Shown here: piece by piece, positions 14,675-20,668 of the stretch
Numbering within the stretch: position 1 is the stretch's first letter
Layout of the letters: each line of letters starts with the position of its first letter
Assembly: GCA_900554835.1 (NCBI GenBank)
Contig: USJD01000012.1
Location: forward strand, 1 to 35,624
Direction: 5' to 3'
From: an uncultured Prevotella sp.
GTDB lineage: Bacteria; Bacteroidota; Bacteroidia; Bacteroidales; Bacteroidaceae
Length of the DNA: 35,624 nt
Notes under the pieces: generated by a model
The model's database searches: none
Told to the model about the DNA's origin: nothing
What the model saw: only the letters and a program-made list of their open reading frames with translations
Translations under genes and position numbers: made by a program

Positions 14675-15814
14675 TTATAATTCCTTTTTCAGCCATTCAC
14701 TAAAGAACTTATCGTACAATTCGTAGGTTCCATCTGTTTCTGTAACAAAATCTTTCTCCAATAATCCTTTGATGCCACCTTGTACAAAACTGGCAGAAGG
14801 AAGATTGTGCTTCTTGATGAATGCTGACGACATGATATTTTGAGCCTTGCCAGCGTTGCAGATGGCAAAGAGAAGTTCCTTTTGCTTAGCTGGCAATTGA
14901 AAGAGAAGGGCTTCGTATGCAAAAGCACTCTCGTCTATAATCGAGTTGAGCGCCAGTTCCATTATCTTGCCATCAGCCTTTTCCGTCATCTTGCCATCAG
15001 CTATTTCCGTAAGTGAGAAAATCTTATTGAGCATTCTCTGAAGATACCAGGTGATGCCGTCAAAACGGTCGTATATCTGATAAATGGTTTCTCGTATGAT
15101 ACGCTTCTGTCTTTCCTCAAAAAGGCGAGTAGCGAAGTCGGCATATACCTCTCTATCAATAGCTTTCAGAGTTTTAATGGAGGTGCTCTGATAGAAAGGA
15201 CGGGCATGACTCAAGAACATCTCCGACATCATGTTGCGTTGAGATCCGGCAAAGATGAAACTGGCATTGTGACAGTGCTGGATGTAGGTGCGTAGTATCG
15301 CTTCTACATTCGCTTCTCTATAGCTCCTGATGGTTTGGAATTCATCAATAGCCACAATGCAAGGCTTATCAGCACTCTCCAGATAATGGAAAATTTCATC
15401 GAGCGTTGTGGTTGGACTGGTGATTTCTCCCAAATCCACTCCCCACGAAGGTACGCCATTCATATCGAAACTGATGGATGAACGGAGTGAGTGGAGGCAG
15501 TTAAGAAAATGTTCCACTACTTTGGTGCCTTTGGGTTTCAGACTTTGCAGAATACTTCTGCCTAGTTCCTGAATGAAGTCGGTTAGGGTCTTCGTGGCAT
15601 AAATATCAACCAGGAATGTATAGTATTTATCCTTGATTTCTTCTTGGGCATAGACGTGTTGAACCAACCCAGTCTTGCCGATTCTTCTAGGTGCAATCAG
15701 GGTGATATTATTGCCATTCTTGATTTCTCTTGTCAAGTCGATGGTTTCCTTTTCTCTATCACAGAAGTAAGCGTCGGATATGTATCCTCGCAGAATAAAC
15801 GGATTCTCTATCAT
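14675..15814 (-). CDS. AAA+ ATPase (ATPase_2/archaeal-type ATP-binding protein)
   Basis: A 379-residue soluble ATPase. It opens with the family start ENPFILRGYIS, then Walker A APRRIGKT (41-48), Walker B CIVAIDEFQ (152-160) and a sensor-like FIFAGSQRNMM (187-197). The C-terminal half (residues 295-379) looks like a winged-helix domain ending YELYDKFFSEWLKKEL. The family is abundant in gut Bacteroidota and archaea; a role in defence or mobile-element biology is often suspected but not proven. Its -7 box is at 15881-15874 on the minus strand, giving a leader of about 50 nt. The short DNA repeat gccatcag..ttttccgt within codons for TEKADGKM/MTEKADGK is a small in-frame duplication near residue 275. 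Confidence 0.8.
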   Translation of the reverse strand: MIENPFILRGYISDAYFCDREKETIDLTREIKNGNNITLIAPRRIGKTGLVQHVYAQEEIKDKYYTFLVDIYATKTLTDFIQELGRSILQSLKPKGTKVVEHFLNCLHSLRSSISFDMNGVPSWGVDLGEITSPTTTLDEIFHYLESADKPCIVAIDEFQTIRSYREANVEAILRTYIQHCHNASFIFAGSQRNMMSEMFLSHARPFYQSTSIKTLKAIDREVYADFATRLFEERQKRIIRETIYQIYDRFDGITWYLQRMLNKIFSLTEIADGKMTEKADGKIMELALNSIIDESAFAYEALLFQLPAKQKELLFAICNAGKAQNIMSSAFIKKHNLPSASFVQGGIKGLLEKDFVTETDGTYELYDKFFSEWLKKEL

Positions 15815-15873
15815 TGTATATAATCTTCTTTATTGTCTTTGAATAGTCTTATATCTTTCTGATAATCATGGTA

Positions 15874-15881
15874 CAAAGATA
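15874..15881 (-). promoter_or_regulatory. -7 box for the ATPase/yjbQ operon
   Basis: The minus strand reads TATCTTTGTACC, an exact TAnnTTTG match, about 60 nt before the ATPase ATG at 15814. No clear -33 element was found. Confidence 0.65.
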
Positions 15882-16049
15882 ATTATAATATTGTTATAAT
15901 AATACTATTATAATGTAAATATAGGAAAGTTTAACCATTCCAGTTTATCTCTCCCGATTAAGTGGGGGATTTCCTTGCTATCTGGTAAACCTCGAAAAAT
16001 CTTCTTCTTAGAAGAAGGGAGAAGGCTTTAGAAAAAAACTTGAGAAAAA

Positions 16050-16081
16050 TTTGGTGGTTTCAGAATAAAGATGTACTTTTG
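16050..16081 (+). promoter_or_regulatory. Promoter of the small repeat-bearing gene
   Basis: TTTG (16050-16053, within TTTGGTGG) is followed after 20 nt by TACTTTTG (16074-16081). The layout and the GGTGG extension match the tRNA-His promoter. Confidence 0.8.
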
Positions 16082-16199
16082 CAATCGAAATAAGCATTAA
16101 GAGTTGCCCAGTTGTGGCACACCAACCGAGTTTCACATAGAGATAACCACGGTGGTAAAAGAATGTGTAAGTGTTTAACAACTTAAAATAATTATCTTT

Positions 16200-16484
16200 A
16201 TGAATCCAAATTCAGATTTAAAGAACAAAGAGAATGTGATGGCAGCTAATGCCGAGTCTTCAACAATTAAGGCAGTTAATGCCGAGTCTTCAACTGTTGA
16301 TGCAGGCTATGCCGAGTCAAGAATTTCAGAGTATGCAGCCCGCTTTGCCGCATATAGCGATGAACAACTAAAGCAGACTGTAGATCACGAGCGTAATGTT
16401 CGTGGTTGGGGCAGCGAGCGCAGCTATTTCCTCGCTGCTCTGCGTGAAGAGTGCGAGAAACGAGGAATAGCATATTGCTGGTAA
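16200..16484 (+). CDS. Small hypothetical protein with N-terminal decapeptide repeats
   Basis: A 94-residue soluble protein of unknown function. The N-terminal half contains three 10-residue repeats (AANAESSTIK, AVNAESSTVD, AGYAESRISE; residues 15-44) from 30-nt DNA repeats. The C-terminal half (YAARFAAYSDEQLKQTVDH and RGWGSERSYFLAALREECEKRGI) is a compact helical domain that I associate with short hypothetical Bacteroidota proteins. It has a strong promoter and a 110-nt leader, so it is probably well expressed. A hairpin at 16498-16550 follows. No partner is evident; the neighbours are an ATPase and an ATPase fragment. Confidence 0.75.
   Translation: MNPNSDLKNKENVMAANAESSTIKAVNAESSTVDAGYAESRISEYAARFAAYSDEQLKQTVDHERNVRGWGSERSYFLAALREECEKRGIAYCW
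16242..16331 (+). repeat. Three tandem 30-nt coding repeats
   Basis: Units 16242-16271, 16272-16301 and 16302-16331 share a gcagntaatgccgagtc core; the third is the most decayed. They are in frame within the small gene, so unit gain or loss would not break it. Confidence 0.9.
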
Positions 16485-16497
16485 TTCTCGTCTTGAT

Positions 16498-16550
16498 AAT
16501 GACCCCCCGGCAAGAGATTAGCTTCAAGTTATCTCCTGCCAGAGGTTATT
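16498..16550. terminator. Hairpin between convergent genes
   Basis: The outer stem AATGACC/GGTTATT (16498-16504 with 16544-16550, one G-U pair) encloses GGCA/TGCC and GAGAT/ATCTC stems (16509-16518 with 16531-16540). It lies between the stops of the small gene and the convergent fragment, so it may serve both. Confidence 0.55.
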
Positions 16551-16561
16551 ATTTCATGAAA

Positions 16562-16894
16562 CTACATATCCTCCATTGACAACCCTTGGTATCCGATAGT
16601 GAATTTCTTGAATTTTCCTGTTGTCTGAAAGAAATGCTCGGCTTTATCTTTTAAAATGCCGAGATTTATATCCTTGGCTTGGCGTTTCACCTCATAGAAA
16701 ATGACTTTCTGTTCCAGTTCATCAGCAGCGATAATATCAATTTCATTCTCTCCCTTTCTGTCCCACCAAGAAGCGATTTGGGTATATTCTTCGCTTTCTA
16801 TCATCTTTGCAATGAAATATCTTTCCAGAACCTTGCCTGTGTATGTGGTGTAGCTCTTATCCATAACCATCTTAAGTTTTTTGAAATTCATCAA
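16562..16894 (-). pseudogene. C-terminal fragment of an ATP-binding protein (DUF234-like nuclease fold)
   Basis: A 110-residue ORF that matches only the C-terminal domain of a common Bacteroidota ATP-binding protein. It has LERYFIAKMIESEEYTQIASWWDRKG (residues 23-48), the PD-(D/E)XK-like pair ENEIDII (49-55) and YEVKRQ (67-72), and the family's usual ending SMEDM. The expected 250-300 residue AAA+ domain in front is missing, and no Walker A is found upstream in any minus frame. It has a good -7 box (16989-16982) and a palindrome just upstream of the ORF, so the short protein may still be made. It could be a decayed relic or a deliberately short nuclease-like protein. Confidence 0.6.
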
Positions 16895-16944
16895 TGATGA
16901 GAGTGATTTCTATAATCTTATAGCTTCTTTTTATTTATGTTATT

Positions 16945-16989
16945 TTCGAAACCGCCGTTTCCGAAATGACGGTTTCGAATGCAAAGTTA
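16945..16989 (-). promoter_or_regulatory. -7 box with adjacent operator-like palindrome
   Basis: Arms 16945-16956 (ttcgaaaccgcc) and 16968-16979 (gacggtttcgaa) form a 12-bp inverted repeat with one mismatch. A third TTTCGGAA-like core lies in the 11-nt centre. The minus-strand -7 box TAACTTTG (16989-16982) is immediately upstream, so the predicted start site lies within the palindrome. A repressor bound here would block transcription of the fragment gene. A related ttttcgaaatagcggttcc is at 17063-17081. Confidence 0.6.
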
Positions 16990-17138
16990 ACAAAAATGCT
17001 TGAATATCAGCTTATTTGTTTGCTAATTTAAGCTTTTTTGTTTGTATGAATGTTGTTGATGTTTTCGAAATAGCGGTTCCGAATATAGTATCTCTACAGC
17101 TAAGTATGTAATTAACTGTGATTAGCTATGGTTTCTAA

Positions 17139-17158
17139 CGACCGAAGAGAGTGATAAC
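17139..17158 (+). repeat. Dispersed 20-nt motif, copy 2
   Basis: The motif cgaccgaagagagtgataac matches the copy at 17-36 in 17 of 20 positions. It is again in non-coding DNA. Function unknown. Confidence 0.45.
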
Positions 17159-17293
17159 CCGTTTTGAAAGATTCAAGCCAGCTTTATGTCCTTCTTTAAA
17201 TTAAATCCTTATACGAATTACAAATTTTTGAGTTTTCTTTGTAACTCCCAAATTTTATTCCATAAAAACAGGGATAATCTCATTTATTTTTTG

Positions 17294-17301
17294 TAACTTT
17301 G
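17294..17301 (+). promoter_or_regulatory. Probable -7 box of the defence operon
   Basis: TAACTTTG followed by CC is an exact TAnnTTTG match on the plus strand. If used, the leader to the helicase ATG at 17726 is about 420 nt. No clear -33 element is seen. I saw no other good -7 box between here and 17726. Confidence 0.55.
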
Positions 17302-17309
17302 CCCTCGAA

Positions 17310-17344
17310 AAGGGGGAGAGGTTGCCTTAGGCGGCTGCTCCCTT
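17310..17344 (+). promoter_or_regulatory. Early leader hairpin
   Basis: AAGGG(g)GAG at 17310-17318 pairs with CTCCCTT (17338-17344). Inside, GGTTGCC pairs with GGCGGCT using G-U pairs around loop TTA. It starts about 10 nt after the predicted transcription start and could stabilise or attenuate the leader. Confidence 0.5.
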
Positions 17345-17443
17345 GTAACATAAGTTGAACAAATAAAATAGAATAATAAGAAACAGAAAGAACAAAATTT
17401 TAGACATATAAAATATTAAATACAAGCGTTTACGATTATTTGG

Positions 17444-17722
17444 AGTCTCTTGAAATTTGCCGATTGAAAAAAGACTGAATATAGTAAATATAAGTGAATG
17501 CTCACGCTCATAAGGCGTGAGCTAAACTTATCTATATTCAGCAGGTTACGGCAAATACCTTAGAGACTGATAAGTGAGGCTTACGCCTTTCTTATATAGT
17601 TTTGCCAACAAGGTATTTGTCTCTTCTGCATTGTTTTAGTAAACCTGGAAGTTTGCCCAAGCATAGCAAAAATGTGACCTGCTAATTCCGATAAAGTTTA
17701 CGCTCATAATTCCTTATAAGCG
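17444..17722 (+). ncRNA. Highly structured leader element, candidate regulatory RNA
   Basis: Complementary pairs seen by eye: AGTCTCT 17444-17450 with 17562-17568; ATTTGCCG 17455-17462 with 17549-17556; CTGAATATAG 17475-17484 with 17532-17541; ATAAGT 17490-17495 with 17526-17531; GCTCACGC 17500-17507 with 17515-17522 (loop TCATAAG). These nest into one long arm. Three further pairs use or follow the same strand: AGCAGGTTAC 17540-17549 with 17674-17683, CAAATACCTT 17552-17561 with 17610-17619, and hairpin 17570-17574/17591-17595 with AGGC-TTAC-GCCT inside. The first two exclude pairs of the long arm. A last imperfect hairpin, 17701-17722, ends 3 nt before the helicase ATG. This looks like a two-state leader, but I recognise no known riboswitch or retron. 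Confidence 0.6.
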
Positions 17723-17725
17723 ACG

Positions 17726-20626
17726 ATGAAACAGGAAATCCCTTATTCATCTGCGCAGCTCTTGTATTATGCTTGGCAGTTGTCACGTAATAGGGGCGGT
17801 GCAGATGATGATAAGTTGACGGGTGTCTTGTCGGAGGCACGTGTCGATCTGAATCCCCATCAGGTGATGGCGGCTCTTTTTGCATTCCAATCTCCTTTCT
17901 CCAAAGGTGTTATCCTTGCCGACGAGGTGGGATTGGGAAAAACAATAGAGGCTGGTATTGTTATCAGCCAGTTTTGGGCTGAACGTAAGCGTCGTATCCT
18001 CATCGTTGCTCCAGCTACCCTCCGCCGACAGTGGAGCATGGAGCTGGAGGAAAAGTTCTTTCTGGATTCTTTTATTCTCGAAAAGAAAAAGGGGATTTCT
18101 TTAGACCATCTTTCCGATGGCAAGCAAATCTATATCTGCTCTTATCAGTTTGCTTCCAGACAAGCCGAAATCTTGTCGCGCACTCATTGGGACCTGGTGG
18201 TTTATGATGAGGCTCATAAACTGCGCAATGTTTATAAGTCAACCCCTTCGATGGCTTCCCGTCTGAAATCCGCTTTTTCTGATAGTCATAAACTCCTCCT
18301 TACCGCCACTCCGCTTCAGAATAACATTGAGGAATTATATGGTCTGGTAAGTATCATCGATGACCATTACTTCGGTGACTTGAAGAGTTTTAAGGCTCAG
18401 TATTGCTATAGTAACAAAAACGATGATATTGCTTTTAGTGATCTTCGCAAGCGTCTTCGCCCCATCGTGCATCGCACGCTTCGCAAACAGGTTACGGAGT
18501 ATGTAAAATATACTTCCCGTATCCCGATGGCGCAGGAATATTATCCTGCTGTTGAAGAGCAGAAACTCTATAATCAGATCAGCGAGTATCTTCGCCGTGA
18601 TGATACTTACGGATTGCCAACCAGTCAACGTCAGTTGATTACGTTGATATTCCGAAAACTCATGTCTTCATCAACTTTTGCCATCGGCTATACGCTCAAA
18701 ACGCTTATCGACCGTTTGCAGACCAAGATAGCCCCTTATTCTGCCGATAAACAGCAAGGCTGGTATGGAGAAAATGGAGAAATAGCTATAGCTGCCGAGG
18801 ATATGTTGGGTGATGATTGGGATGAATGGAATGAGCAGGATGAGAACGAACTGGAAGGAGAAATCCTTACTCCCGATGAGATAGAAGGCATCAAGGATGA
18901 AATCAAGGAACTCCAACGTCTATATAATCTTGCCAATAGTATCAGTAGCAATAAAAAAGGTGATTGCCTCTTGTCGGCACTCCATACCGGATTCCAGAAG
19001 ATGGAAGAGTTGGGAGCCAACCGCAAAGCATTGATATTCACGGAAAGTACACGTACCCAGCTCTATCTGAAACAGCTTTTAGAGGAGAATGGTTATATGG
19101 GCAAGATAGTCCTCTTCAATGGTTCCAACAATGATGAAACTTCCCGGAAGATATATAAGGCATGGAAAGAGCGGAATATAGGCACATCAGCCTTTACCCC
19201 TTCTTTATCGGCAAACAAACGCCAGGCTATTGTAGATTATTTCAGAGACGAAGCCGAAATCATGATTGCTACCGAGGCGGCATCAGAAGGTATCAACCTT
19301 CAGTTTTGTTCACTTATAGTGAATTATGATTTGCCGTGGAATCCTCAAAGGGTGGAACAGCGCATAGGTAGATGCCATCGTTATGGACAGAAGAATGATG
19401 TTGTGGTTTTCAACTTCATCAACAAGGCAAATGCAGCTGATGTGCGTGTGTTCCAACTGCTTTCTGAGAAATTCCATCTCTTTGATGGTGTCTTCGGTTC
19501 GAGTGATGATGTGTTGGGTAGCATCGAGTCGGGGGTTGACTTCGAGAAGCGGATGCTCAACATCTATCAGCAGTGCCGTACTCCTGAAGAAATCAATGCT
19601 GCCTTCGACCAGATTCAGCAAGAGATGGATGCGAGTATCAAGGCAACGATGCAAGATACGCGCAAGCAACTGCTTGAAAACTTTGATGAGGATGTGGTGG
19701 GTCTGCTGAAGATTCGTCAAGGCAAGGATATGGGAAATCTGAATAAGTTCCATCGCTGGCTTTGGACGATAACCATTGCTACGCTTGGTAAGGAGAATGT
19801 AGAAGTGGTAGATGAAATCAATCTTGTCTTTCGCTTGAAGCACAATCCTTATCCTGATGTGTCGGCAGAATGTGGCATGTATCAGATAACAACGCTGCAA
19901 TCGCAATACATCAATTATCGTTTGTCGCATCCTTTGGCTCAAAAGGTCATTGCTTTGTGTAAGCAGAATCAGCAAAGTCTGCAGAATCTCCTCTTCGATT
20001 ATAGCCTATACCATTATAAGGTGGCAGATATTGAACAATGTGCTTATGAAAGTGGATGGCTTCAGGCTCATCTTGTTTCTTTTATATCCGAAGGACAGCA
20101 GGAACAGCACATTGTGCTGACGGCACTTGCGGAAGATGGAACGGCTTTGGGTCAGGAGTTTGCTGAAAAACTATTGAATGTACCATCGGTAGTTACAGGA
20201 AATGCTTATGTGCAGGAGGAAGCAAGCCAGAAGTTAGCTTCCCTGTATGATAACCGGAGAGCAGCCTTGACCGTTCAGATAGAAGAACGAAACAAGGCTT
20301 TGCTTGATGCTGAAATCCTGCATATCGAGAAATGGGCAGAAGACCAGCAGCTCTCTTTGGAGAATGAACTGAAAGACATCAAGGCAAAAATCAAAGAAAA
20401 GAAAAGACTTTTGAGTCGTTCGGAGAATGCACAACAAACATTGACCCTGGAAAAGGATTTGAATACCCTTACTCGTCAGCAGAAGCGTAAGCGAGCCGAA
20501 ATCTTTAATCTTGAAGATGAGATAGAGGAGAAGCGAGACGGAATGATAGACAAAGTGAAGGCTTTTATCCAGCAGCATATTACGGAAGAAGAACTCTTCT
20601 GTGTGCATTGGACTTTAAAGAAATGA
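17726..20626 (+). CDS. SNF2/RapA-like DEAD/DEAH helicase of a defence operon
   Basis: A 966-residue SNF2-family ATPase. Motif I is DEVGLGKTIEAG (66-77), motif Ia APATLRRQW (95-103), motif II DEAH (161-164), motif III TATP (193-196), motif V EAASEGINLQ (517-526) and motif VI QRIGRCHRYGQ (545-555), as in RapA/HepA and in the SNF2 helicases of several defence systems. The last 130 residues form a long charged coiled coil (about 835-935). An acidic stretch at 360-390 splits the helicase core. It should act on DNA in the cytoplasm as a translocase. It is the first gene of an operon with mod-like (42 bp gap) and res-like (8 bp gap) genes. No Shine-Dalgarno is seen; an imperfect hairpin lies just before the ATG. 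Confidence 0.88.
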   Translation: MKQEIPYSSAQLLYYAWQLSRNRGGADDDKLTGVLSEARVDLNPHQVMAALFAFQSPFSKGVILADEVGLGKTIEAGIVISQFWAERKRRILIVAPATLRRQWSMELEEKFFLDSFILEKKKGISLDHLSDGKQIYICSYQFASRQAEILSRTHWDLVVYDEAHKLRNVYKSTPSMASRLKSAFSDSHKLLLTATPLQNNIEELYGLVSIIDDHYFGDLKSFKAQYCYSNKNDDIAFSDLRKRLRPIVHRTLRKQVTEYVKYTSRIPMAQEYYPAVEEQKLYNQISEYLRRDDTYGLPTSQRQLITLIFRKLMSSSTFAIGYTLKTLIDRLQTKIAPYSADKQQGWYGENGEIAIAAEDMLGDDWDEWNEQDENELEGEILTPDEIEGIKDEIKELQRLYNLANSISSNKKGDCLLSALHTGFQKMEELGANRKALIFTESTRTQLYLKQLLEENGYMGKIVLFNGSNNDETSRKIYKAWKERNIGTSAFTPSLSANKRQAIVDYFRDEAEIMIATEAASEGINLQFCSLIVNYDLPWNPQRVEQRIGRCHRYGQKNDVVVFNFINKANAADVRVFQLLSEKFHLFDGVFGSSDDVLGSIESGVDFEKRMLNIYQQCRTPEEINAAFDQIQQEMDASIKATMQDTRKQLLENFDEDVVGLLKIRQGKDMGNLNKFHRWLWTITIATLGKENVEVVDEINLVFRLKHNPYPDVSAECGMYQITTLQSQYINYRLSHPLAQKVIALCKQNQQSLQNLLFDYSLYHYKVADIEQCAYESGWLQAHLVSFISEGQQEQHIVLTALAEDGTALGQEFAEKLLNVPSVVTGNAYVQEEASQKLASLYDNRRAALTVQIEERNKALLDAEILHIEKWAEDQQLSLENELKDIKAKIKEKKRLLSRSENAQQTLTLEKDLNTLTRQQKRKRAEIFNLEDEIEEKRDGMIDKVKAFIQQHITEEELFCVHWTLKK

Positions 20627-20668
20627 AACGGAAACAAAGCAAGATAATATAACCAAGTAATATAAACA

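Larger units (their letters stand above)
15815..16199. other. Divergent promoter spacer with long leader
   Basis: This 385-bp gap holds promoters for both flanking genes and no credible coding region. On the minus side is TATCTTTG (15881-15874). On the plus side is a promoter at 16050-16081 followed by a leader of about 110 nt. A small perfect hairpin (CTTCTTC-TTA-GAAGAAG, 16001-16017) lies between them. The rest is A/T-rich without other visible structure. Confidence 0.7.
16895..17725. other. Long non-coding region before the defence operon
   Basis: There are 831 bp without a credible gene. In order it holds an operator-like palindrome and minus-strand -7 box (16945-16989), a related half site (17063-17083), copy 2 of the 20-nt motif (17139-17158), a plus-strand -7 box (17294-17301), a leader hairpin (17310-17344), and a block dense in inverted repeats (17444-17722) up to the helicase ATG. 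Most of it is therefore probably regulatory sequence and the untranslated leader of the operon. Confidence 0.75.

Noticed and set aside
17444..17722. Structured leader considered as a retron msr/msd, group II intron or known riboswitch
   Set aside because: There is no reverse transcriptase in the window, no intron domain V-like hairpin next to a splice site, and no match to a riboswitch consensus I know.
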